NCBI GenBank assembly: GCA_958477465.1
Contig: CAUEFX010000017.1
Coordinates: forward strand, 1-59,457
Direction of reading: 5' to 3'
DNA length: 59,457 nucleotides
Origin: an uncultured Bacteroides sp.
GTDB lineage: Bacteria > Bacteroidota > Bacteroidia > Bacteroidales > Bacteroidaceae
Shown here piece by piece: positions 27,562-36,816 of this stretch (position 1 is the stretch's first letter; each line of letters starts with the position of its first letter). Position numbers and translations under genes: made by a program. Below the pieces are notes generated by a model. The model did not search any database and had not been told where the DNA came from. It saw only the letters and a program-made list of their open reading frames with translations.

Positions 27562-30500
27562 TTAAATACCTACATTAATACCAAAAGTGAACGATTTCAC
27601 CAGAGGATAACCATCATTTATATCACCTTCTTTTTCAGGGTCCAATCCACGAAATTTAGTAATTGTAGCCAAATTATCTGCAGATATATACATTCTGATA
27701 GAACTAAGTCCGATTTTTTTCAACCAGTTTTGAGGAATAGTATATCCTAATTGCAGATTTTTCAGACGTAAATAAGCCAGATTATCCAACCAGAAAGTAG
27801 ATTCTTTTCGATTATTTGATCCCCCTAAACGAGTCCATTCTCCTCCTCTGTTCTCCAACGACCAAGGTTTAGTCCAATGGCCCCAAGTGGTAGCTTGCCG
27901 CGCTTCTTGCAAATCAGGATTATTATTGGCAGTTAACCAAAAAGTTTTACGACCGGCAGCTCCCTGGAACATTACAGACAGATCAAATCCCTTCCACTCA
28001 AAATTACCGCTTAATGCAAAGTTTGTAGTGGGACGATCACGCTGAATGCGTGGAAAAGCCTTCATATCATTATCGTCAATTTTCCCATCACCATTCAAAT
28101 CTTTATATAATAGATCACCCGGTTGAGCACCCTGTGGGGTGGCATTATATACATCGTTCCAGCCTTGTGCAATGCCAATAGCCTCATAAGCATATACATA
28201 GTTATATGGCATGTTGATAAATACATAATCACTGCTGTTTTTCTGATTACGCCCCAAATACTCATTCCACTTTTCCAGTACCGTAGCATTATAAGAAGCA
28301 TTAGCATTCACAGTATAATTAAACTCATTAACCCTTCCACGCCAGGTAATGTTAGCCTCTACTCCTTTATTTCGCAGTTCACCGATATTTTTACGGGGAG
28401 CAGAATATGCACCTGTCAAATGGATAGACATATCAGAAGGCCGAATCATACTACTAGTCAGCCGGTCATAATAATCAAGTTCAACCGATAAACGATTATT
28501 TAAAAACTTCATATCCAACCCGACATTGGTAACAGATGTTTCTTCCCAACTTAAATCACGGTTTACCATTTTCTTATTGACATACCCTTTTGATATCTTA
28601 CCATCAATCATATAATTCTTGGTAGTCAAAGTCTCTTGCTGTTCGTAGCGTCCCACTCCACTATTATTTCCCAACACACCATAAGACACACGCAACTTAG
28701 CATGATCCAGCCATCCTTTCACATATTTATTAATAAATGGCTCTTCTGAAAAAATCCATCCTACAGAAGCTGATGGGAAATATCCATATTTAGAACCGTC
28801 AAGAAATTTAGATGAACCGTCGCAACGCAAATTGAATTCAAACAAATAACGTTGATACGCCGCATAATTGATACGCCCGATATAAGAAACCAACCCTTCA
28901 GCACTTGAATTTCCCCCTGTGTACTGTTTCTCTGTAAGAGCCGCATCAATTTCATGAAGAGATGAATGCAAACGGTCATTACGTCCCGACATCTGATAAC
29001 GAGTATGCCAATACTCTTCGCTAAAAGCAAACATAGCATTCAGCGTATGATGTTTACAAAAAGTAATATCATAATTTAACCGTGCACTAAACTGAGTTTT
29101 ATAGTTATTATTGGTATAATTATAAATCGGAGCATTATCTTCTACGAAATAGCGGGCACCAAAATCATTCGTTTGAAAGTTATAAGCACGATTAGGAGTA
29201 TCTGCCTGATATCTGAAATCATTGCCGTAATTCAAAGAATAGTCCAAATGTGCAGTCAATCCTTTTACAGGACTCCAATCCCAATAGACATTACCATTCA
29301 ATTCCTGTCTCTTTTTCTGTGTAAGCTGGGTATTATAAGCACTGTAAGGATTAAAGATCTGAGGGTCTTCACCATAAGCCATCACGCCTCCGTAATACCC
29401 TGTCACAGGATCATAAGGTGTTACTCCCGCAATAGCATATCTCATTTCATTGGCATCGATAGTACCGTCAAAATTACTGGTCAGTGCATACTGCAGATCC
29501 GACCAATTGCCTGCAATTTTTACTCCGATATGCATATTCGAACGAATTTTAGCATCATAATTCACACGTAAATTGTAACGAGTATAATCATTATTAATAA
29601 GAAGACCTTTCTCGTCAATAACCCCGAGAGAAATATAAAAGTTAGAAACTTTATTTCCACCCGATGCAGAAAGATTATATTTCTGGACTTGCGAATTTCT
29701 TAAAATGATATCATACCAGTCTGTATTCGGATAACGGATAGGATCAATCATTCCTAATGCCATCCACTGATCGATAGTACCATTCTTGAACCGGATATTA
29801 GCAGGTAGAGTAGAAACTGCAGCATCACGTTGCAACAAAGTCAGCGACCGTGGATAATCTGCCATAAACTCCCATGCATGGGTAGGTGTTCCTATAGTAT
29901 AAGAGGCCGAAGCGTTTATTTTGGGAGCCGATTCATGCCCTGATTTAGTAGTAATCAGAATAACACCATTGGCCGCACGCGAACCATAAATAGCAGAGGA
30001 TGAGGCATCTTTCAGCACAGAAACACTTTCAATATCATCTATATTAATACGATCGATATCAACATCAGGCATACCGTCAACGACAACCAACGGATCAGCA
30101 TTATTCACCGTTCCCATTCCCCGAACAAGCATTTTAACATCGTTACGACCGGCCATACCGGAATTCTGCGTTATTGATAATCCCGGCACTTTTCCTTGCA
30201 AAGCCAATGAGGTACTTGTCAACGAACGGCTTGCCAATTGTTCATCCACCTTTACAGCCGACACGGCACCTGTCAGATTTACCTTCTTTTGTGTACCATA
30301 TCCTACAACAACTACTTCATCTATGCCAATGGAGGCATCTTCCAGTGTCACGTTTATCAGATCTTTACCTTTAACATGTACCTCCTGAGTATTCATGCCG
30401 ATATAGCTTACTACCAATACTGCATTTGAAGCAACATTGCTTAATGTATAATATCCATCTAAGTTGGTTGTAGTACCAGACGTTGTACCCTTTACTAATA

Positions 30501-30720
30501 TTGAAGCACCAATAACAGGTTCACCATTTACATCCATTACATGACCTGTAATTGTCCCAACTTTATCCTTCTCCTCACTTACATTTTTCTGCGCATACAC
30601 ATTGATCCTATTCAATTGAATTAACCCAACCAATAATATCAGCAATGTAATTTTACAGCCTAAAAATGTTTTACGAGAAGCACTATAACAAATTTTCTGT
30701 ATTAAACTACTTTCTCTCAT
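27562..30720 (-). CDS. susC: SusC/RagA-like TonB-dependent outer-membrane transporter
   Basis: A 1052-residue TonB-linked outer-membrane protein. After the signal (about 1-44, NVYA-Q) come a CarboxypepD_reg-like domain (about 55-135: ITGHVMDVNGEPVIGASILVKGTTSGT), a TonB-box region (DEVVVVGYGTQKK), the plug (about 150-260, ending in GSRAANGVILITTKSG) and the 22-stranded barrel to the C-terminal aromatic end. It imports oligosaccharides of the target glycan, using TonB energy. It is the fourth gene of the operon, preceded by three genes for extracellular enzyme or binding proteins, which is less common than susC first. It is paired with susD. Confidence 0.97.
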   Translation of the reverse strand: MRESSLIQKICYSASRKTFLGCKITLLILLVGLIQLNRINVYAQKNVSEEKDKVGTITGHVMDVNGEPVIGASILVKGTTSGTTTNLDGYYTLSNVASNAVLVVSYIGMNTQEVHVKGKDLINVTLEDASIGIDEVVVVGYGTQKKVNLTGAVSAVKVDEQLASRSLTSTSLALQGKVPGLSITQNSGMAGRNDVKMLVRGMGTVNNADPLVVVDGMPDVDIDRINIDDIESVSVLKDASSSAIYGSRAANGVILITTKSGHESAPKINASASYTIGTPTHAWEFMADYPRSLTLLQRDAAVSTLPANIRFKNGTIDQWMALGMIDPIRYPNTDWYDIILRNSQVQKYNLSASGGNKVSNFYISLGVIDEKGLLINNDYTRYNLRVNYDAKIRSNMHIGVKIAGNWSDLQYALTSNFDGTIDANEMRYAIAGVTPYDPVTGYYGGVMAYGEDPQIFNPYSAYNTQLTQKKRQELNGNVYWDWSPVKGLTAHLDYSLNYGNDFRYQADTPNRAYNFQTNDFGARYFVEDNAPIYNYTNNNYKTQFSARLNYDITFCKHHTLNAMFAFSEEYWHTRYQMSGRNDRLHSSLHEIDAALTEKQYTGGNSSAEGLVSYIGRINYAAYQRYLFEFNLRCDGSSKFLDGSKYGYFPSASVGWIFSEEPFINKYVKGWLDHAKLRVSYGVLGNNSGVGRYEQQETLTTKNYMIDGKISKGYVNKKMVNRDLSWEETSVTNVGLDMKFLNNRLSVELDYYDRLTSSMIRPSDMSIHLTGAYSAPRKNIGELRNKGVEANITWRGRVNEFNYTVNANASYNATVLEKWNEYLGRNQKNSSDYVFINMPYNYVYAYEAIGIAQGWNDVYNATPQGAQPGDLLYKDLNGDGKIDDNDMKAFPRIQRDRPTTNFALSGNFEWKGFDLSVMFQGAAGRKTFWLTANNNPDLQEARQATTWGHWTKPWSLENRGGEWTRLGGSNNRKESTFWLDNLAYLRLKNLQLGYTIPQNWLKKIGLSSIRMYISADNLATITKFRGLDPEKEGDINDGYPLVKSFTFGINVGI

Positions 30721-30736
30721 AAACTTTAGTATTAGA

Positions 30737-31735
30737 TTATTTAACGATCTTAACCACTTTCAGCAGATGATCACCGTAATATAATTTAAGAAGGTACAAA
30801 CCGGATTGCAAGTCAGTCACATCTATTTCTGAAACATTTGCCTCAGCTGTTTTCACTTCTACACCAGAGGCAGCAATAAATACAACTCTATTACAATCAC
30901 CTTTAACGGCAACCGTTTCTGTCTGTTTATCATAGTGAGCATAAATAGAGGATAGATCTGTTTGAGATAATCCGGAAGGAGCAGCTGCACTAAAAGTTAC
31001 CACACCGCAGGCATCCATATTATTATAAGGTTCAGTAGGCCCGATATTCTTCCAAACAGCTCTTTTACGTCCTTTGCCATCATTATCATTATCAACAACT
31101 ATTACATCAAACCCCATACCTTGAGGTAAAGAAGTAAGTTTATCTACATTCAGCTCTTCACCTTTATCATTAACAAATGCATAAATAGGGATCTGGCACT
31201 CTACCACATATCCTTTTCCATCGGGCTTCATAGCATAACAAACTGTAGCCATGCCACTCATAGTCCCATATAATACTCCCTCTGTTACAAACGGCTCTCC
31301 ATAACCATCTTCTGTCAATGCCGGTGCTATCTGATAATGCCCCGGTGCCATTACACCACTAATGTAAGCAGGCCCTTGCCCATCTTTCAGATTTTCGTTA
31401 ATATCAAAATAAATTTCCACTTTATCATATTGCCATTGATTTTTTACATCATTGGCCAACCAAGCCGGATAATGGACATCATCAGTGACATCAACCAATA
31501 CATAGACATATTCATCGGTATAAAACATCTTAAAGAAAGAGGTCACCGTAGGCTCTTCATAATTAAAAACATTGGTTATATTAACAGGTGCAATATTCTC
31601 CCAAATACTATCATCCGCCTTTCCATTCGGATCAATATCTATTCCTTTATAAATTACGACATCTGAAGCCACTTGCGCCGTAAGATTTGCAGAAACGACC
31701 CATACGGCCAACAACACGAATAATAAATTTTTCAT
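30737..31735 (-). CDS. CBM9-like secreted protein with C-terminal sorting-type domain
   Basis: A 332-residue exported protein (signal peptide 1-20, SANLTA-Q). Residues about 22-245 form a CBM9/DOMON-like binding domain: GKADDSIWENIAPV, YTDEYVYVLVDVTDD and DKVEIYFDIN are its landmarks. The last 75 residues (about 258-332: IYAHYDKQTETVAVKGD... ASGVEVKTAEA... IDVTDLQSGLYLLKLYYGD... KVVKIVK) are a Por-secretion-tail type domain. No catalytic residues are seen. It probably binds cello-oligosaccharide-like ligands outside the cell. The frame opens at a TTG (31765), but ATG at 31735 gives the proper signal peptide. It lies between a GH5 gene and susC. Confidence 0.8.
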   Translation of the reverse strand: MKNLLFVLLAVWVVSANLTAQVASDVVIYKGIDIDPNGKADDSIWENIAPVNITNVFNYEEPTVTSFFKMFYTDEYVYVLVDVTDDVHYPAWLANDVKNQWQYDKVEIYFDINENLKDGQGPAYISGVMAPGHYQIAPALTEDGYGEPFVTEGVLYGTMSGMATVCYAMKPDGKGYVVECQIPIYAFVNDKGEELNVDKLTSLPQGMGFDVIVVDNDNDGKGRKRAVWKNIGPTEPYNNMDACGVVTFSAAAPSGLSQTDLSSIYAHYDKQTETVAVKGDCNRVVFIAASGVEVKTAEANVSEIDVTDLQSGLYLLKLYYGDHLLKVVKIVK

Positions 31736-31765
31736 AATAATAAATTTTAATGTAAGTAAAAACAA

Positions 31766-32776
31766 TTATTTCATTTGTAACTTTCTTTTAAAGAATTCTC
31801 CTTGTCGTGTAAGATTAAAGTCAAAATCATCCAACAGAGCAGGTGCCCAAGAAGGATCAAAGCACCACACGGTGTATGAAATCCCCTTTTTGTCAAGATA
31901 ATTCATAATAGCTTCACCATATATCTCATCACCTATACATGGAATGTGTTCACCACGTTGTCCTTTTACCACATATCCCAGTTCTGTAGCCACCACCGGA
32001 TAATGGTCTGCGACATGTCCCCAGTCTCTTTCCCATTTATCCTCCCAAGGTGCATCTACTTTTTGAGGATAAGGATGTGTCACATAAGCCACATTATTAC
32101 GAGCTACCGGTTTCTGCACGACTTCATCAAGCAAATAAGCCCAATTCATTCCAGCCACCAGATATATCTTCTGATCATCAATCATATTGATGCTATCTAT
32201 CAGCTGTTCCATTAGAGGCTGCCACACATCCCAGCTCAAAGGTTTTCCCTGATCACATGGTTCGTTAAACAACTCATAAAAAGCCACTGTAGAATTATCT
32301 TTATAATGTTCAGCTATAATCTTCCAAAAGTTTACAGTTTCTGTCCAATTGGTAGCATAGTTAAAATGAGGATAAACATCTTCCGGCAGATTACCGATAG
32401 CATGCCAATCAATAATGACATACATATTAGTTTGCTTAGCCCATTCCACTCCCTGATCCAGTATTTTCAGATAATCTTCTACTCCGTGATAGCGCCACGT
32501 ATAAGGATGTATCGGTAAACGTATCACATTACATCCCCAACGCTGCGCTTCTTCAAAATAACGTAAATTCCATTGATTTTCTCTTTTCAACTTATCCGGA
32601 TCCGAGAAACTCACACCACACAACCTGACAATCTTTCCTGAATCATTAATAAAAACATTCTTTTTTACTTTCAAAGCAGATGGCTCTTTAAAAGGTTGCT
32701 TAACTGTCTCATTACAAGAAGCCATTCCTACCATAAAGAAAAACAAGACAATACCTATTATATGGGAATTCTTCAT
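31766..32776 (-). CDS. GH5 endoglucanase-like lipoprotein
   Basis: A 336-residue lipoprotein (lipobox ending at Cys21, GMASC) made of one GH5 barrel. Conserved features: RLCGVSFSDP near strand 1, NVIRLPIHP, MYVIIDWH (the strand-4 region), ELFNEPCD with acid/base Glu172, VAYVTHPYP, and VATELGY with nucleophile Glu265. GH5 enzymes hydrolyse beta-1,4-linked glucans, mannans and related chains with retention; the subfamily is not assigned here. The lipid anchor suggests a place at the outer membrane, where it could make the first cuts. It is rather different from the two other GH5 modules of the locus, which resemble each other. It lies 3 bases after the 961-residue gene. Confidence 0.92.
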   Translation of the reverse strand: MKNSHIIGIVLFFFMVGMASCNETVKQPFKEPSALKVKKNVFINDSGKIVRLCGVSFSDPDKLKRENQWNLRYFEEAQRWGCNVIRLPIHPYTWRYHGVEDYLKILDQGVEWAKQTNMYVIIDWHAIGNLPEDVYPHFNYATNWTETVNFWKIIAEHYKDNSTVAFYELFNEPCDQGKPLSWDVWQPLMEQLIDSINMIDDQKIYLVAGMNWAYLLDEVVQKPVARNNVAYVTHPYPQKVDAPWEDKWERDWGHVADHYPVVATELGYVVKGQRGEHIPCIGDEIYGEAIMNYLDKKGISYTVWCFDPSWAPALLDDFDFNLTRQGEFFKRKLQMK

Positions 32777-32779
32777 CTT

Positions 32780-35665
32780 CTAATATTTTACGATTTTAAA
32801 GGTCCTGACACTTCCGTTTTCTATAAGAATCCGGATCAAATATACCCCCGGTACCAATCCGTCAGTTACAATTTCTGCTTCTGATGAGCCAATGCTTTCT
32901 TTCTTTACACACTGCCCGGACATAGTAAACATGTCAATACCTTTTATAGCCTTATCTGCTTTAATATACACACGATCGGCTGTTAAGTCAGAATAAACTT
33001 CCAGACCCTCAGATTCATTATGTAAAATGCATCCTGTTCCAGACGAAGCGTCATCATAATCTTTTGCGTATTTCTCAAAGATTCTCATCTGAGCCCTTTC
33101 CACTGTATAATTTTTCAACGGATGAATACTTACCTTATCATTAGACGACCATCCACCTGCTACCCAATATGTAGCAGCGACACGATTTTCTTTGAGATAA
33201 ACAATAGCCTCATCCAGCAGATTCAGCCAACGAACATCATTTCCGGGTACTCCGAATTCGCCTAAAATTCCACGTTGATTATGTTCTTTCAGCCATTCCA
33301 CAAATGGTTTCAAACGTTTAATATGTTGTTGTGAATCGGAAACTTCCTTGTCAAAATCTCCTAAATTATAATGCCCGCTTTTATCTCTATCAAAATAACA
33401 ATGTGCTTGAAAAATCAAATTATCAGCCGGATCATTCAGTTCTATCAATCCTCCACCCGTTGAAGGCCATGTAGATGAAGATGCATAACTTTCGCCCTCT
33501 ATTACTATAGGCGTTTGCATATCTACAGTTCTAATAGCATCAATAACTGCTTGTGCTGTCGAATACCACACGCCCTTATCCAAGCCATAAGGTTCGTTCA
33601 TTATATCATATCCCCAAATATTCTTGTATGCCTGACACTCAACAGCTATTTTCTTCCATACATCAGCCAAATGCTCTTTTGTCAGATTTCCAGAATCAGA
33701 GATTTTGCAAGTTACACCATCAATACTCCTACGGCAATAATTATGCATATCAAGCATCACATACATACCGATACGTTCCGCTTCAGCAATTACCTCCTTG
33801 ATCTTTTTCATATCAAGTTCCATATCCAACGGTCCATTTACTTCATGCTGTACACGTTCCCAACGGAAAGGAAAACGAATAAGCCGTACACCTTTTGATT
33901 TAAAGTAGTAAAGATCTTTAAATGTCGGATAAGAATAGTTCGTATCAAATACACCATGGACTGTCCCCCCTGAACCTTGCGCCAGGTTTACACCCAAATA
34001 AGCCTTCTCCTTATCAGGAAGAACATCATCAGCCGATGCCAAGTCCCAGTCAACAGAAATAGTCCCTTGTTCTCCTAATCCCAGAGTATACTCATCTTTA
34101 AAGGCAAAAATATTATCGATATAAATATTGCCCGAACCACGAAAAAGTATTTTATCTATCTTAGAACAATCCAATCCGGCTTCTTTCAACTCGTGAACCG
34201 GGATATTCACATAACTCCATTCATCTATTTTGAGGGCAGGAAGCGATGAGGAATAATAAACCGTTTCCGAACCTTGGGATTGGAATCCAATTTCAAGTGT
34301 TCCGTTTCCTCCTTCGCCATCACAGTACATACTGAAATGTATATTCTCCATATCACTGAAGTCAAGTGTAGTGGTTGTATGGAGTGCCATCTCTTCAAGA
34401 GAGCGTATTCTCAAAACTTTGTCAGCCTCCGTAAGACGGTATACAAAATCAAATTTCGTGAGACCTGTAGTACTACCTTCTTCAAGATCGGCTATATTGC
34501 TGTATTTATCCGTAAACACAGACTTAACTGTTTTAGGTGCCAATATCGGTTCCGGTGCAGATTCTATGTATACTATGGGTGTCCCCACCGGTTCACCTTT
34601 ATATGCATATATATTATCAAAGTACAGTCTTGCAATAGCAAAACCATTGGCACTGAATATCTTAGAGACAATAATATTAGTTAAGTCAGCGCTCTTAAAC
34701 ACATTCATCGGTACATCAAAACTTGTCCATCCGGCGTTTAAGGTTAAAGCATCAGTAGTTGCTTGTGACGACCAGTTACCAAGACCGAGTTTAATAGTAC
34801 GTGTATTTTCTGCCCAAACATCAAAATGGAGGTAATCCATGTCATCAAGATTCAGAGCCGGAGCAAATTTAAGAAGTACCCAATTCAATGAGGTGAACCG
34901 AAGCATATTATCGCCTTTAAAAGGGGTTACTACTGTCATTTCCGCTGTCGGGCTACCGGGATTGTTCAAAACCAAATCAGTAATGTTGTCATAGGCATCA
35001 CTAAAAATCGATTTTACATCCGTATCTTTATGCTTGGGTGTAGGAGCAGGCTCTGTAGGTGCATTCGGATCTACTACCGGAGGGGTATCGCCGCCAAAAT
35101 CTCCATAAGCGTAAATGTTATCAATATAGACAGTTCTATCATATCCACCGCCATTTATAAAACCTATTTTATTTATCTGGGTAAGATCCGGTACTTTTCC
35201 CGCAGGCAGATTCCGGTAATCATCCAGTTTAATCTCAACTTTATTCCATCCTTCTACCAAAGGCGTCGGTACTTTGACAGAAGCACCCTGTCCAAAATAA
35301 ACTTTTAAAGTAAATCCACCTTTAACTACATAAATGTCAAAACAAAGTGCCTCGCAATCATCAAGATTTATCGTAGTGCCCAATTCGGCAAAAGACCACC
35401 CGCCGAGACCCTGCTCAAAATAAATCATATCGCTCCCCAGCACTGACTTTATTGCTGCAGTAGCGTTTCCTCGCCCACTAAAGCCTTTAATAGATGTAAT
35501 ATCAGTATATTCCTCACAAAAAATTGATTTAACAGAAGTTGCTTCCTGAGTTGGGGGAACAGGGAGTGCTTGGGGGGGATTACTAACCTCCGCAAAAATG
35601 TCTTGCGTAGCCAGCAATAAGATAGCTATCAGACAAAAAACTTTAGTAAAGATTCCTTTTTTCAT
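32780..35665 (-). CDS. Modular GH5: three binding modules, GH5, sorting-type tail
   Basis: A 961-residue exported protein (signal peptide 1-25). Three repeats of about 145 residues (42-188, 215-356, 378-523) each start with VKSIF or VKSVF and end with a YIDNIYAY-type strand; they look like beta-sandwich carbohydrate-binding modules, joined by a Pro/Thr linker at 191-214. Residues about 555-870 are GH5: RLIRFPFRWERVQHE, MLDMHNYCRR, IMNEPYG (acid/base Glu691) and LGEFG (nucleophile Glu803). Residues about 887-961 are a Por-secretion-tail type domain (GLVPGVYLIRI...VKY). The GH5 part is closely like that of the three-domain enzyme. It is the first gene of the operon and the likely extracellular endo-enzyme. 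Confidence 0.92.
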   Translation of the reverse strand: MKKGIFTKVFCLIAILLLATQDIFAEVSNPPQALPVPPTQEATSVKSIFCEEYTDITSIKGFSGRGNATAAIKSVLGSDMIYFEQGLGGWSFAELGTTINLDDCEALCFDIYVVKGGFTLKVYFGQGASVKVPTPLVEGWNKVEIKLDDYRNLPAGKVPDLTQINKIGFINGGGYDRTVYIDNIYAYGDFGGDTPPVVDPNAPTEPAPTPKHKDTDVKSIFSDAYDNITDLVLNNPGSPTAEMTVVTPFKGDNMLRFTSLNWVLLKFAPALNLDDMDYLHFDVWAENTRTIKLGLGNWSSQATTDALTLNAGWTSFDVPMNVFKSADLTNIIVSKIFSANGFAIARLYFDNIYAYKGEPVGTPIVYIESAPEPILAPKTVKSVFTDKYSNIADLEEGSTTGLTKFDFVYRLTEADKVLRIRSLEEMALHTTTTLDFSDMENIHFSMYCDGEGGNGTLEIGFQSQGSETVYYSSSLPALKIDEWSYVNIPVHELKEAGLDCSKIDKILFRGSGNIYIDNIFAFKDEYTLGLGEQGTISVDWDLASADDVLPDKEKAYLGVNLAQGSGGTVHGVFDTNYSYPTFKDLYYFKSKGVRLIRFPFRWERVQHEVNGPLDMELDMKKIKEVIAEAERIGMYVMLDMHNYCRRSIDGVTCKISDSGNLTKEHLADVWKKIAVECQAYKNIWGYDIMNEPYGLDKGVWYSTAQAVIDAIRTVDMQTPIVIEGESYASSSTWPSTGGGLIELNDPADNLIFQAHCYFDRDKSGHYNLGDFDKEVSDSQQHIKRLKPFVEWLKEHNQRGILGEFGVPGNDVRWLNLLDEAIVYLKENRVAATYWVAGGWSSNDKVSIHPLKNYTVERAQMRIFEKYAKDYDDASSGTGCILHNESEGLEVYSDLTADRVYIKADKAIKGIDMFTMSGQCVKKESIGSSEAEIVTDGLVPGVYLIRILIENGSVRTFKIVKY

Positions 35666-35701
35666 TGTATTATTTTTAGTTATAAGTTAAAAATATATTA
35701 A

Positions 35702-35733
35702 CAAAATATTATTATAGGACTTATCCTGGCAAA
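35702..35733 (-). promoter_or_regulatory. Candidate promoter of the PUL operon
   Basis: On the minus strand TTTG (complement of 35730-35733) is followed after 21 bases by TATTTTG (complement of 35702-35708), one base short of the Bacteroides -7 consensus. It lies about 37 bases before the ATG of the first PUL gene. PUL promoters bound by hybrid two-component regulators often depart from consensus. Confidence 0.45.
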
Positions 35734-35751
35734 TGAACGATCAATTTGAGA

Positions 35752-35964
35752 TTACCCAACTGTTGCTTTTTGCCCATCAATACTAAAAAGACCTTTAGAC
35801 AAATCAGTTATTGCATTCTCTTAATTGAATATTATTAATAATACATTCATTCAAATAGGAGATTCAGACAAAAATTCGGGTGGTTTAGTAGCCTGCGCAT
35901 TCTGATTATTCAAAACAAATGCTATAGCAGCATAAAGCATCTTGATAATTGTTCCTCTTTTCAT
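35752..35964 (-). pseudogene. Relic of a second secreted protein: signal peptide plus C-terminal scrap
   Basis: On the minus strand a 37-codon ORF (35964-35851) encodes MKRGTIIKMLYAAIAF...NAQATKPPEF, a signal-peptide-like sequence similar in layout to the start of the 961-residue GH5 protein (MKKGIFTKVF...NPPQAL). About 30 bases after its stop, another frame (35823-35752) reads NAITDLSKGLFSIDGQKATV before TAA, like the end of a C-terminal sorting-type domain. Together they look like a duplicated exported gene from which the middle was deleted. Confidence 0.5.
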
Positions 35965-36348
35965 AATATTATTTTTAATGATTAATACCGGCAACAAATA
36001 TATTAGGCTTTTTATTTATCACAGAACAATATCCGACAGAAAAAAAACAATTGATAACAAACTCACGGTTTATATTTCCAAAAACATACTGCATAAACGC
36101 AACGCCATCATAAATCACTATTTATCAATAAAATAACAATCACAAAAGGAATAAAACAGTAACTAAAAAGACTAAAATATAACAAGAAAAGGCAAATATA
36201 TTACAACCAATAAAGTAACGCAACAAAGAAATAAATCAATCTTATCATTTTCTCTGCCAAATAGAAAAATATCTTCAATCCATATAGTATAATAGCTCAC
36301 TCCCCCACGGTTCTTTCATTCAAAACGTTTTTATGAGGTAAAAAGTAG

Positions 36349-36531
36349 TTGGAGGGTTGGCCCGTCTACCAAGGAAAAGAACTTATTGCAGACAAAAAAT
36401 AGAACGGTCGTTTGATTGTGATAGAGGTGGACAGTATTGGAAGTACACGGTCGGACTTCTCCGGAAAAAACGGGAGTGTTTTTACAAAATGTCAATATGA
36501 TATTTTAGTTGATGCAGAATCTCTTTATTAA
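36349..36531 (+). pseudogene. Possible decayed coding stretch with internal stop
   Basis: One forward frame reads LEGWPVYQGKELIADKK, a TAG at 36400-36402, then NGRLIVIEVDSIGSTRSDFS and on to TAA at 36529-36531. The residue make-up looks protein-like on both sides of the single stop, and upstream the frame is closed by TAG at 36346-36348. I do not recognise a family. It may also be chance. Confidence 0.25.
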
Positions 36532-36777
36532 AGCAGAGGATAGTGGTAACACTGAAAATCGTCTGCATTTTCACGTTAAACACTCCAAAAAGACACTAAA
36601 ATGCCTAATTAGCCATAGCGAAAGGTCATCATTTTCGTATTTTGATTGCAAATTATCTTAAAAATGTGCGAGTTCTATTCTTTATTCCATTTCAAAGCAG
36701 TCCGGATTTTGTCTGCTTCCAGCATTTAAAGTACTCCCAACAAGACAAAATTTGTTTTTCCCGTAGAGACTCTTATG

Positions 36778-36816
36778 GTTTCTCGTAGAGGAACGAGTCG
36801 TTCCTCTACGAGAAAC
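36778..36816. repeat. Perfect 19-bp palindrome
   Basis: GTTTCTCGTAGAGGAACGA (36778-36796) is followed by one G and then its exact reverse complement (36798-36816). A related piece, CCGTAGAGAC, lies just upstream at 36761-36770. No T-run follows. It resembles repeated extragenic palindromes rather than a terminator. Confidence 0.9.

Noticed and set aside
36409..36500. Frame containing CDRGGQYWKY, like an IS3 integrase core (HSDRGGQY)
   Set aside because: The match is a few residues, the key His-Ser before Asp is missing, and an alternative frame looks more protein-like.
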